Shown: one piece after another, positions 13,301-21,625 of the stretch
Layout of the letters: every line of letters starts with the position of its first letter
Position numbering within the stretch: position 1 is the stretch's first letter
DNA from: Branchiostoma floridae
Taxonomy: Eukaryota; Chordata; Leptocardii; Amphioxiformes; Branchiostomatidae
Reading direction: 5' to 3'
NCBI RefSeq assembly: GCF_000003815.2
Contig: NC_049993.1
Coordinates: 16,140,897-16,204,896 of the forward strand
DNA: 64,000 nucleotides
Program-made: the position numbers and the translations under genes
Notes under the pieces: generated by a model
Databases searched by the model: none
The model's input: the letters and a program-made list of their open reading frames with translations, nothing else
What the model was told of the DNA's origin: nothing

Positions 13301-15710
13301 TTTGGAAGTTTCGCATCGGTGGGTATTTGTCAGCATTGTGCGACATCTCTGACCGCAACCACAAAAAGGTTTGATAAAATCACTGTCTATATCAATCATG
13401 CCGCCCGACCAAGGGCGGTTATGAGTTGCCAGATTTCATTATCAAAGCTGGCTCCGTGCCAATAAAAGATGATTCTCATCTCAAGTCTTGAGTACTTCTG
13501 ATTGCTTGCTCACAAAGAGATAGGGGCTCCTCCGTCTGCGTACGTATTCGTTGATTACAGATCTAGGTCAACCGAGAAAAACCCAATTAAACGTCCATTT
13601 TGGCGGTGTGTTATATTTACGTTAGTCCCGAGATTACCTGTACAACATACAGATCGATGTGGTGCTGAGTGGTTGAGTGGCTAGGTTAGGGGACTCCGGA
13701 TCGAGAGGTCGCGGGTTTGATTCCTGGCATTTCTGGCAAGACAGTCCTTGGGGAATGCACTTTGCACGACTTTCCTCAATCCGTCAAAGGTGCAAAATGA
13801 CCTGACTTCGGTTGGGGAGGTAAGGCTTAAGTCACATTTCCAAACCGGGGCCCGGCCGCGCAGCTTTCGGGAGCGAAAAAAATGATATAAGATACATTAA
13901 AAGATACAAAATGTCAAAATAAGATTCATGGCTATCATTTGTGTATATTTCTAGGCATACATTTTAATTTTTATCGTTTCTTCAAACATCCCGGCCGGGC
14001 CCCGTTTTGGAAATGTGACCTAAGCCTAAAGGCTGTGGAAGGAAAGGAATGGGCTCCACCTTCCAATACTGTGCCCTAGATGCAATGGATAACAACCCAC
14101 TGCCCCTGTGGCTTTAAAAAGGTTATGAGACTCCCTTTACCTTTGCCTTTTACCTAAACGTCTGTTGTGGCGGTGTGTTATAACTGCGTCAGCCCAAGTA
14201 TTACCTGCCTCGGTATAACACAGAGATCGATATAATTTGGAAAGCTGCACGGTGAAGCAGGTGTTGACAGCGGCCATCGGTTTTCACACGTCCGAACATG
14301 TCTGGGTCCCATTTCCGAAACGGGGCCCAGCCGGGATGCTTGCGGAAGCGAAAAATAAAAGTGTTTACCAAGGACTATAAACAAATTATGCTCCTGACTA
14401 CTTTTTTCTACGTTCTGTGTGTTTTGTTGCCTTTCTTGTCAACAAGGTACCCGGCCGGGCCCCGGGTTGGGAATTGGGACCTAGGTCTTACACCGGGAAC
14501 CTGACAGTGTGTAGCTGCTGCCGTTGCCGCAGGACAGGTCAGCAACAGAATATTATTTTCTGAACGGTTTCGAAAGAAAACTCCACTCTTCTTATTAAAA
14601 TCATAGAAACCATGTAATCTCAAAGCAGATCCTACTATGGCATAAGATAGTGCTATTATAAACTGGCCAAGGAGTGTAGTTAGCCAAGAGGTGTACATTT
14701 GCCATGTAGATAACCAAACACCCCCCTTATTGGCTGGCTTTACTACTCTGGCAGCTTTTGATACTATCTTTTGCTACCGTAGGATCTTGGATATTAGAAG
14801 CCACGCATTACAGAAAGGAGTGGAATTTCTTCTTCCATGTCCTACAAAAAAACGGTTAAAAAAACGGATTTACAAATTCAGGAAAGTGGAGTTTCCTCAC
14901 GGTCTACATTGTCGGTGTTTGATTCATCGCTATTTTGTTACTCGCAATTAACCTCTGGGCAGGGTTTTGCAATAAATCCATTGTTACGTCTGATTACCAC
15001 TCTTAACAACCTTTTATTGCATCCATACTTGCTGCCATCCACGCGCTGTTGTTGCTTTTTATGACCTGTTGTGAAAGAGTTTTCCGTTGGTTTACAACGC
15101 TGGCGCGAAACCGTAGAGGCAGAGTTGAAGAGGTTACAGCACAAGAGCGATCTACGGCGGTGGTTGTGGAGTGGTATAAGCGGCGGTGGGAGAGCCTTAG
15201 ATGATAATCCCGCAATAGAACATGTTGGTCTTTATCTGTAGGTTTCCGTCTGGGTAATCAACAACCCCAACACCTAACAGGACCGTGAAGGCGTAAGAAG
15301 ACCGGAAATGCAGGACCCAGGTGGAATGCCAAATAGATTCGGCTTCAGCAAATCAGACGAAGCTCGTGTATTATTATAGTGCAGACGAGATACACACATA
15401 CCAGATTGTCACAACCATTACCTTGCGCATCCCTACATCTTGACCCAAGATATCACATCGTTTTTCAGGGCTCGCTTTTTCTGCCTTCGAAGCACATTTT
15501 CAGTTATTCGACGATTCCCAGGCTTGCACGCAGTTCAGTACGATCCCGTGCGTACACAAGCCCTGGCAAATTGAAAAGCTACCATTCGATTTATTCTCAG
15601 TTGTGAAACATAGTGTACATCCACAATGCGAATGGCTAAGGCAAATATTTAGGTGAAGCCTTACCTGTCTGAAAGTACTGCAGTATCACGATCAGAGCCG
15701 ACGTCTTCAT
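950..15710 (-). CDS. HEPACAM/CD2-like immunoglobulin-superfamily membrane receptor (six exons)
   Basis: Predicted type I cell-surface adhesion or recognition receptor. Coding exons in transcript order: 15710-15665, 5803-5615, 5455-5309, 5007-4714, 4185-3883, 1371-950. They total 1401 nt, giving 466 residues plus TGA. All five introns have GT-AG ends and phase 1, the usual phase for shuffled Ig exons, and the frame stays open throughout. Layout: signal peptide (about 1-16), V-like Ig1 (about 17-127), C2-like Ig2 (about 128-225), C2-like Ig3 (about 226-326), TM (about 338-362), cytoplasmic tail of about 104 residues. Ig2 and Ig3 keep both canonical cysteines; Ig1 lacks them, as in HEPACAM and CD2/SLAM first domains. 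N-glycosylation sequons lie in all three domains. The tail has a PPLPPL motif and no tyrosine. The subfamily assignment is inferred from domain pattern and is less certain than the IgSF call. Confidence 0.8.
2991..3454. repeat. 23-bp minisatellite, about 20 copies
   Basis: The unit is GGATTCAAGGAAACAGTTATGCA with a few recurring variants (GTTATACA, GCTATGCA, GTTATGTA). Because 23 is not a multiple of three and the unit contains no stop in any forward frame, all three forward frames stay open across the array and give the same protein repeat in rotation. I take it as non-coding DNA inside the Ig-receptor intron. Copies near the left edge and the last one are more diverged. Confidence 0.9.
3621..3763 (-). 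repeat. tRNA-headed SINE copy (minus)
   Basis: Read on the minus strand, about 3763-3708 looks like a tRNA-derived head: an A-box-like TGGTAGAGTG followed by a B-box-like GGTTCGATACC. A body follows with the shared CTTGTGACAGGCACTTCAC and GTACCTGACTT blocks that recur in the other SINE copies of this window. Boundaries are approximate. Confidence 0.6.
3883..4185 (-). CDS. Exon encoding Ig domain 3 (C2/I-like)
   Basis: A single phase-1 exon. It has the B-strand cysteine in ATIWCIVDGNPKPEVRW, followed by the C-strand tryptophan, and the F-strand cysteine in EAGYYACVAKNKLGD, which is the classical I-set pattern. NVS is a glycosylation sequon. The donor is G|GTACGT; its last base plus AG from the next exon makes Glu, entering the juxtamembrane stretch EGENEGKGWRE. 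Confidence 0.8.
4714..5007 (-). CDS. Exon encoding Ig domain 2 (C2/I-like)
   Basis: A single phase-1 exon for a complete Ig domain. It has the B-strand cysteine in VILNCTVEK, the C-strand tryptophan in VYWLQDG, and the F-strand cysteine in SDSGNYTCVAQQ. NCT and NYT are N-glycosylation sequons. The acceptor is TTACCTACAG and the donor GTGAGT. The joining codon with Ig3 becomes TAT, leading into PAKVVNVSS. Confidence 0.8.
5309..5803 (-). CDS. Two exons encoding V-like Ig domain 1 without the canonical disulfide
   Basis: Exons 5803-5615 and 5455-5309, split inside the domain by a phase-1 intron. The first carries FCNKGLPAST at the amino end and the C-strand tryptophan in ALTWNKMD, but the B-strand cysteine position reads NLPATY. 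The second carries NGSLTVWNVTVKDEGQY (two N-linked sequons and the D-x-G-x-Y signature), with YVM where Y-x-C would be expected. Both disulfide cysteines are therefore missing, which is known for HEPACAM and CD2-family D1 domains. The cysteine in FCNK is near the mature N-terminus and has no obvious partner in this domain. Confidence 0.75.
6073..6500 (-). repeat. SINE copy (minus), split by a fold-back insertion
   Basis: On the minus strand the SINE body reads CCGATCTTGTGCCATTGGG down from about 6450, is interrupted at about 6395, and resumes at about 6234 with the GGTGTAAAATGGGTACCTG and CTTCGGTTGGGGAGG blocks seen in the copies at 13.7, 29.6 and 32.1 kb. The interruption is the fold-back element listed separately. 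No tRNA head is clear at the upstream end. Confidence 0.55.
6234..6395. repeat. Fold-back insertion inside a SINE
   Basis: The outer arms share GATGAAGGAGAATTC and its complement GAATTCTCCTTCATC. The inner arms share AGTAGGTACTT and ATTGCTTAC-type blocks in opposite orientation. The element sits where an intact SINE body would run straight from ACGACTTTCCTCA to the CCAGGTGTAAA block, so it is an insertion younger than the SINE. Confidence 0.5.
7235..7398 (-). repeat. tRNA-headed SINE copy (minus)
   Basis: The minus strand from about 7398 carries an A-box-like TAGTGGTTAGGTTG and a B-box-like GAGTTCGAATCC. Then comes a shortened body with a GTGAGGACCTGACTTCGTT block matching other copies. It lies in the first intron of the Ig receptor. 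A decayed insertion, not a functional tRNA gene. Confidence 0.6.
8464..9000. repeat. Diverged tandem array, four units of about 137-166 bp
   Basis: GTCATTT-TTTTTAATCATAGTAATTG-like unit starts occur at 8464, 8600, 8763 and 8929. Each unit continues with an ATGACGTCA-type block, a TACCTTAATGCA block and a CTAATTTTCTGTCTA block. Units are clearly related but diverged, with indels. It lies inside the 9.9-kb first intron of the Ig receptor. Confidence 0.7.
9352..9660. repeat. Tandem array with GGAAGCGCAGAAT unit starts
   Basis: GGAAGCGCAGA starts recur at 9352, 9462, 9578 and 9624, giving spacings of about 110, 116 and 46 bp. The first two units share GTGAAGAAAACT, CTGATCTTTTTC, AGTGCTTCCG and CCAACCAATTGTTCT blocks; the last two are truncated. 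The array abuts the MITE fragment at 9671-9866. Confidence 0.65.
9671..9866. repeat. MITE fragment, CTAGACGGCGATCGC family
   Basis: Homologous in reverse orientation to the complete element at 45350-45588. It shares the interior TCGCTCAACGAATTTTGTAAC and CAGTCACACTTTTACGTT blocks and the right end GGTCGCAGTGAGAGCGCAGC with GCGATCGCCGTCTAG. The left terminal inverted repeat is missing or replaced by the neighbouring tandem array. Confidence 0.6.
10040..10295. repeat. Two-copy tandem duplication, 140-bp unit
   Basis: ATCGCGATGCTTC starts at 10040 and again at 10179-10180. Both units continue with GACACGGCTAATGTC, GGAGGTCCTGATGTGTGTG and GGAGATATACATATACTTTAT blocks, with only scattered differences, so the duplication is fairly recent. 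The copy ends at about 10295. Confidence 0.75.
10360..10565. repeat. MITE, GGCTTAGGTCACATTTCC terminal inverted repeat family (copy 1)
   Basis: The left end reads GGCTTAGGTCACATTTCC then AAACCGGGGC; the right end carries the complement, GCCCCGGTTTGGAAATGTG then ACCTAAACC. It is about 200 bp long with an AT-rich interior and no coding capacity. Three further copies are listed at 13822, 14303 and 17001. Confidence 0.75.
11182..11233. repeat. Perfect 18-bp inverted repeat (hairpin)
   Basis: CAACACTTTCTTAGGCAG at 11182-11199 is matched exactly by its complement at 11216-11233 with a 16-base loop. No gene end lies close by, so it is not an obvious terminator; it is probably the collapsed remains of a short inverted-repeat element. 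Confidence 0.8.
11600..12065. repeat. Nested palindromic (fold-back) element
   Basis: Three layers of inverted symmetry. The outer arms pair TGACTGAAATACGCCA and GGAATCGGTCA-type blocks (about 11600-11670) with TGACCGATTCC and TGGCGTATCTT-type blocks (about 11975-12030). A middle hairpin pairs AGAGATCTCGTTGGAGA (11704-11720) with 11739-11755. A long hairpin pairs 11774-11835 with 11871-11932, nearly perfectly. The 11757 end, ATCACATTAGGCGCGATTCG, resembles the right end of the element at 35573-36387. Confidence 0.65.
13059..13245. repeat. Fold-back MITE, about 187 bp
   Basis: The left arm TCACCTTTATCCGCGGGGTA (continuing to about 13092) pairs with the right arm ending GGTTACCCCGGATAAAGGTG at 13245, with few mismatches. 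The symmetry continues inward through TTGATAATATTGCAA. No coding capacity. Confidence 0.7.
13660..14130 (+). repeat. tRNA-headed SINE copy (plus), interrupted by a MITE
   Basis: A-box-like GAGTGGCTAGGTTAG and B-box-like GGGTTTGATTCC head, then body blocks CTTGGGGAATGCACTTTGCA, CGACTTTCCTCA and CTTCGGTTGGGGAGG. After the MITE at 13822-14029 the body resumes with GGAAAGGAATGGGCTCCACC and TTCCAATACT, which match the uninterrupted SINE at 29600. Confidence 0.7.
13822..14029. repeat. MITE, GGCTTAGGTCACATTTCC family (copy 2), inserted in a SINE
   Basis: The ends are GGCTTAAGTCACATTTCC and GGAAATGTGACCTAAGCC with CAAACCGGGGCCCGGCCG-type inner blocks. TAA flanks both sides, as expected for the 3-bp TWA target duplication of PIF/Harbinger-type elements. 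Removing the element and one TAA restores a continuous SINE body, so the boundaries are well defined here. Confidence 0.75.
14303..14489. repeat. MITE, GGCTTAGGTCACATTTCC family (copy 3, diverged)
   Basis: The left end is GGGTCCCATTTCCGAAACGG with GGCCCAGCCGGGATGCTTG; the right end is CCCGGCCGGGCCCCGGGTTG with GGAATTGGGACCTAGG. It is clearly the same family but with more substitutions in the terminal repeats than the other copies. Confidence 0.65.
15665..15710 (-). CDS. Signal-peptide exon of the Ig receptor
   Basis: Reading down from the ATG at 15710-15708 gives MKTSALIVILQYFQT, a short basic start followed by a hydrophobic core, then one base before a CAG|GTAAGG donor. That base joins the TG at the start of exon 2 (5803) to make Val, giving an uninterrupted reading into Ig1. 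The exon lies about 9.9 kb upstream of exon 2. The assignment rests on the phase match, the signal-peptide character and the lack of any other start for the Ig exons; a transcript would settle it. Confidence 0.7.
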
Positions 15711-16210
15711 ATTGTCAGCCCCGGTCTATAGGTCCGCATCCGCTGCTGGCGTTCCGCTTCTGCGTGGCCGTTGTCACCCGGCTGCTGTCGTGATCATAAA
15801 ATCCCTCAGATCACCGCGGGATGTGTCCGCAGCGCTTCGTCTATAATGACGATAGGGTTTGTGGCTAATTGAAGCATTAATTTTCCCCACTTCCCGCTCG
15901 GAATCAGGGCAGCGAAGGTCGATATGTTTTGCCTCTCCCCCGCCAGGCCACGCTGTACCACCGAGCGGTGATGACCGTCGCTTGGCAGGCACAGAACGTG
16001 CGTGAGTGCATTACTCCACCCCGATAAGATATTGAATTATCCGGGGGGTACCGCACAAGGGGCAACGTCTTTGTCAGGCCCGAGTTCCACAGAACTCTGA
16101 GCCAGTAATCTCCGACAAAACATCCCCGCGCCAAGTCTGGGAGCGAGGGGGAGTCGATGAAAGCCGCGCGTGGCTGTTACAAATTCTCGGCTGAGCTCTT
16201 CTATAGGCTC
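15711..16210 (-). promoter_or_regulatory. Candidate promoter region of the Ig receptor
   Basis: Upstream of the signal-peptide ATG (minus strand) lies a noticeably GC- and CpG-richer stretch. A weak TATA-like ATTTTATGA lies about 85 bp upstream of the ATG (about 15794-15802). Nothing decisive marks a start site. The position is inferred from the first coding exon; an upstream non-coding exon could exist. Confidence 0.25.
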
Positions 16211-16550
16211 CGCATCGCTCGTGTGACGTCACTGATTGGAACTCTGGGAAATGGGTTTACGGCGGATGTCACTTTTCTCCTCTCGGCAAATGTTCCTGAG
16301 AAGAGACCTAGTATAGATCAAGGTGTCTCGTGGAAAAAGCACAAGGACATAAACGCGACAGAGCAATATTTTCTGCGTTTTCAAGTGTGGGCGACTGTAT
16401 AATCCAGGCTTAGGACTCCAGAGCCCCAGGAATCCCCTTAATATCAAGGACACTGTCATATTAGACAGCGAAGCGTAGATCGAGTTTCTGAAATAGGAGG
16501 AAGAAGACCGTGAAAACGATAGAACATTTTTTTGCCATTTTTCTAGTATC

Positions 16551-16890
16551 CCCAATCCACTAGGATGGCGATCTCCATGCGACCGCACTGCGATCGCCAC
16601 ATAAACTTTTAAAGATCACTTAACGAAATTCATTCGTGTAAAAACGACGGATACTTTTACGCTTTGTGTGTTTCGTCGTCTTGTCAGACATGTACGGTAT
16701 ATGTGATGTGTTGATTGATTTATCAGGACTTGATTAAATCTGTATCTCTGTTACTTACCTCCCTCGTTACCTCAAAAGCGGCACGCAGGTCGATTTGAGC
16801 TTCTCTTTTATAGATTAGGGTTAAAACAAAATATTTCTTACGTTTCTACAGATCCAATTAAGGCGGTCATCTCCGTCTAGTGTAATGGGG
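16551..16890. repeat. MITE, CTAGACGGCGATCGC family (long diverged copy)
   Basis: The left end is CCCAATCCACTAGGATGGCG; the right end is GGCGGTCATCTCCGTCTAGT then GTAATGGGG. The interior keeps CACTTAACGAAATTC and TTTACGCTTTGTGTGTTTCG, recognisable from the 45.4-kb copy. It is about 100 bp longer than that copy. Confidence 0.55.
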
Positions 16891-17000
16891 TCGTGACAAC
16901 TTAAATCATTGAGTGTGGGCGACTGCGTAGTTTCAGGCTTGGGGCGCCGAGACCACATGACACCCTGCCTCATCCTGATGATGAAAATGACGTCATCGTA

Positions 17001-17200
17001 GGCTAACGTCACGTTCCCAAACCGGGGCCCGGCCGTACTGTTTGTGGAAACGAAAAATAGATATGTGTAAGTTAAAATATAAACCACAAATAATGGTCAC
17101 GACTATTTGCGTCTTGTGTAGTTTGGTGTCTTTTATATCACACATTTTGTTCCAGAAAGCTGCCCGGCCGGGCCCCGGTTTGTAAATGTGACGTGGGCCT
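17001..17200. repeat. MITE, GGCTTAGGTCACATTTCC family (copy 4)
   Basis: Starts GGCTAACGTCACGTTCCC then AAACCGGGGCCCGGCCG; ends CCCGGCCGGGCCCCGGTTTG then TAAATGTGACGTGGGCC. Length and GC-rich inner arms agree with copies 1-3. Confidence 0.7.
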
Positions 17201-17339
17201 TAGAGAACGAGGGAATACCGAGATAAATTTGCTCTATACGCAGACGGAGAGGCGTACATACAGCGCACATAAATACTATACGATCGTATTATCAAGATGG
17301 AACCAATTTCTAACACTGAGTAGGTTCGTCACCCTTCCC

Positions 17340-17905
17340 ATTCACATAAAAACATGATACCTTCCGTTATAGTTTTACGCAATGCTCATCTTTCCCACGT
17401 TTGCTAGTTACAGACTTTACGAACACAAGTAACTTTAGCTATGAACATTTTAAATGGTTTAGAATCCTGTATACACTATGAAGTCTGACCAATATAACAA
17501 AATCTACCTTACCCTGCGTCACTGTCATACACTGTCATTCCGTCAAACATTTTACCTTCTTTTACATTTTTGCGCAATGCACGTCTTTACCACATTTGTT
17601 ACCACAGACTTTACGATCATAGTTGACATACATTAAAGCTATGAACGTTTCAAATGGTTGAGAATCGTATGTACACTATAAATTCTGACCAATATGAAAA
17701 ATGTACCTTACATTGTGAATGCCAGTCTCAGAAGCCGTACTTTCGTACTTATTTCGTATCCATTCAAACGTGATACCTCATTTCGTAGCTAATGCCCATC
17801 CTGCCCACATTTGCTAGGCTTTACAAACAAAAGACAACGCTAGCCATAAATGTTTCAAATGGTTGAGAATCGTATATAAACTATAAAGTATGACCAATAT
17901 TTAAA
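17340..17905. repeat. Diverged tandem array, about 200-bp unit, three units
   Basis: Each unit contains ACATTTGCTAG- or ACATTTGTTAC-type, GACTTTACGA, GCTATGAAC- or GCCATAAAT-type, TCAAATGGTTGAGAATC and CTATAAA-TCTGACCAATAT blocks. The CTATGAAC-type block recurs near 17437, 17638 and 17843. Units are diverged at many positions. Confidence 0.65.
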
Positions 17906-20900
17906 AAAAAACTGCATATTATCTCGCCTCAAAAGCTTCCTTTATTTACAATTCAAACAGTTGCACCTTCTGATGTATCTTGCAATCTTCAGTCTCGTCA
18001 TTTACAGCCTCCTCCAATCCCAGGAATTAACGATCGTATCACGGATCCAGTATGTTTGGTACAATATTTCACTTCTATGTGACTTTGCGCTTAACCCCAC
18101 AGGTTGCACTCCTCTGATAAAGATTTAATTAGCTACCTGTGAGTGCACCATGCTCTGATGAATACCGCGTTATCATACCCGTCTCTACCGAGGCTATGGT
18201 TCATCCTTAACAATAATACCGGAGAATCGCGAGACGGAAACTTAATGCTGCACGTCACCACTCTAGCGAGAAATAATTACGCTCCGAGTTAAACCTGCTA
18301 TCGGGCTATCAATCTCTCTTATAATCAAGGTTACGCTTCGGAGTTCTGTTCACCTTGAAAGTTCTTGATGATATAACCATCCCCTGACACGCTTCTATAG
18401 CTGCATTCAGTAGAAATAGATGATGTCAACACAGCCTACTTTATCTAGCTCTAGTCGCTGGCAACTTCAAGCTGAGGGATTTTCCTTTCTTTGGATTGTG
18501 TCTATGTATCTGGGGGAGGGGGATATAGCGTCGCTGGCGTGGACAAATTCTATAAGAAAATGTACATCGGCATAAATATGGGGTCATCAACATGTTATGT
18601 AAAGTGAATGCGTCTATTTTGTCAAGCTTGGTACATTGAGAAAGGGGATTGGTTTTTGCTAGTTGATACATATCTTGCACACGGACAAGGAAATGAAATA
18701 TTGTTTCTGCACCAAGTTAGCTGTGATAATATCTTTATTACTATCTTTGTCTTTGCTTGGAGCGAGGAATGAAAATGTTCTATAACTAGATGCTGTGTAC
18801 ATATCGTACACAACGGCATGAAAATGAGGAATTGAATCGTCAAAATCTAAGCGGTAATGGCAGCTAAATAGAATATGTCTATTTCAATAACATAGCATTT
18901 GCCAAAGCAATTCATCTGACATGTCAGTAGGGAACAATTGTAATTAGAAGTCAACATATATCATTAAAGGATAGATATAGATATCAATGGTAATTAACAA
19001 TGATGAAATGCTCCGATTTTAAAAGGTAATGCATCTGCCTTGTAGACAGTACGACTTTCAATGTGCCGTGTATCCACCGTAGAATATGGCCTTCCAGTAA
19101 AATTTATACGGGTATGGGACAATGAAGGCATCTTGTGATCATGACATTTCATTTTTACCGGTTATATGAAAAGGTAATGACAAGTCATTTATACGGCCAT
19201 ACATCATCCAGAGTGGTTACACATGAACTGACAGCCTCTGTTTGTGGCATGATATAACTGTTCATTACAGGCTATGAAAATGAAAACCTTTACATCGTAA
19301 AATCTCAAAGGTCTTGTAAGGATACATCAAATGAACGGCAAAATCCATAAGACTTTAAGAATGGGCACTGTCCAGCCAGGCTATTGAACTAGTCTCTATA
19401 CCAAATTCCACAGGTCGCTGGGAAAATAAGTTTAGTAGAAATTCGTCAAATAAGGTAGAAAACACACCAGAGGAGTTTTAGATGGCCGAGGAGAACAGTT
19501 TGCCAACACTCCTGGTCCAATTAACTCCTACTAGGCTTTTATTCCTAACGTGGCGAAAATCCCCTATTCGACCAGGCGGGAGTCTGGTAGAGACTATTTG
19601 TTCAGATAGTCTCGAGTTGCTGAGAAAAGATTTCCACGTTATTGACCTGACGAACGGTTAAACGGTAAGTCTCTCCTGTCCTATTGCATGGTAATTTTAT
19701 TACGCCTACTCATATGGATGGAAACCTTGAAGAAGACAAGCACTTGTTGTCAAGCTGTTATGTCTTCTCGTGCAGTCTGTTAGATGGGGCTCCATATCGC
19801 CGTTCACTTCTGGTTGTTATTCACACCTCGTCCTGCCCCAATGTTTCAAATAAAATCATCGGGTACCTGTGACGCTGTACGCAGACGTCTGTGACCTTTG
19901 CGATGAAACAACTCAGCCGACAATTGATTAAGTAGAACTAATGGGGGTCGTATTCCACCGCTCTCGGCAAGAATGACCTTGTCCAGCAGGCCAGAGGTCA
20001 GACAAAAGGTCACGGAAATTATGGGTCCCTTCTCCGACCACTGATCCTTGACTGCTTATCAAAGCGTTGAGTGTATCTGTCTCTCTACGTGCAGAGTGTA
20101 GATTACAGCAGCACGTGAAGGCGATAGTATCTGCTCATATATTTACTATGTTTGTATCCCATTTCTATCATGGCGACCACCATTAGAGGAAATTCAGCGA
20201 TAACAAGACTGGCAATAAAAATGTATTATTGCCATGACGACGATTGAGGGTACAACAATACAGCTCAAATCAGAAATAGACTGGAACTTCCCTGTCGCAC
20301 TATCCCTTGCACAATATACTAGCCCACCTGTAACATAAACCTACAGCCAGCAGAAATGTACTATCCCCGGTACAGCACAATGGTCTGCCAGTGACCTAAA
20401 CCTACAGCTGAGCACTACAGAAGTATTTCCTGTCTGCCTGTGGCGTATGGCCAGTGTGACCTACATTCCACCATTGGATACCAGAGAAACATCTGGAACA
20501 AATTTAGGGGGGGGGAATTGCATACCCAGCATACTGTGGAGTACTAGCATTCTTGGAAAAATGCCTGTGCAATTCCTAGAATTTTTGCAGACTGAATGCA
20601 ATATATACCACTTGACGACTCCCCTGAGGCGTCGTCAAAAAGTCTCATCATCAGTTTAGAATGATATTATCGATACAGAAGTTTCTTTTGTAAATTTTGT
20701 GTGTTTTGTCGATAAAGTTAGACATCCAGATAATAAGATAGCAGTTGCTTAAGCAGTTACTCAAGGTACTGAATAAGATTTTGAAAACGGTCAGATGTTT
20801 CAGGTAACATCCACTACATTTCGTCAGGTCTAGGTTGACCTGAGCTGTATTATTCCTGGTTAAATAAATAAAGTGATAAAGCGATAAAGTGACGCTGAGC

Positions 20901-20999
20901 AGATCTGTTGAAGAGTAGGCTTTATACCCTAACTACGAATGGATATGTGTGTTTTTTTGTCTTTCAAATCATGATTTTACATGATGGATCATGTTCAAT
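17906..20999. other. Gene-free stretch
   Basis: About 3 kb with no recognisable exon on either strand. A short region near 20745-20870 resembles the outer flank of the fold-back element at 11.6-12.1 kb (GTTGCTTAAGCAGTTACTC and TTTTGAAAACGGTCAG). Otherwise AT-rich sequence without structure that I can name. Confidence 0.4.
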
Positions 21000-21059
21000 G
21001 GTACAGGTTGTGCAAATCCAATTCCAGTCCCTGAGCCGTCGCCCAGCAGTCTCCATAAA

Positions 21060-21625
21060 GTGGCAGGGAACCTTACCAAACATTACATCACTGGAATTTT
21101 ACATTAGAATTTGGTGTCTTTCCAAATTCAACATCACAGTACGCTGTGCCATTGCTGTCTCGTTGCATTTAGAAAGCAAGTCCACACTCAAGAGCATATA
21201 TATCAACGTCTTTCTACACCGCAATCCTTGCAACATATGATGTTCAAAAGATCATGTGTGGTGAAAGTATCAGAATCTATTACTTATCCTAAAGTTCATG
21301 TGCGTTGTCAAATGCAAAATAACAGCAATGAAGTGGCAGGGAACCTTACCAAACATTACATCACTGGAATTTTACATTAGAAGTTGGTGTCTTTCCAAAT
21401 TTCACATCACAGTATGCTGTTCCATTGCTATCTCTTTGCAAGTCTACACTCAAGAGCATATATGTCAACGTCTTTCTACACCGCAAACCTTGCAACATAT
21501 GATGTTCAAAAGATAATGTGTGGTGGAAGTATCAGAATCTATTGGTTATCCCTAAAGTTCATGTGCAAAGTTACAGCCATGAAGTGGACGGGAACCTCAC
21601 CAAACATTACATCACCGTTTCCCTT
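21060..21625. repeat. Tandem array, 250-273-bp unit, 2.2 copies
   Basis: GTGGCAGGGAACCTTACC starts at 21060 and 21333, and the related GTGGACGGGAACCTCACC at 21583. Units share ATTACATCACTGGAATTTTA, CAAGAGCATATAT, GTCTTTCTACACCGCAA, TTGCAACATATGATGTTCAA and AGTATCAGAATCTATT blocks. The first two units are very similar and give overlapping, meaningless open frames. Confidence 0.75.
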
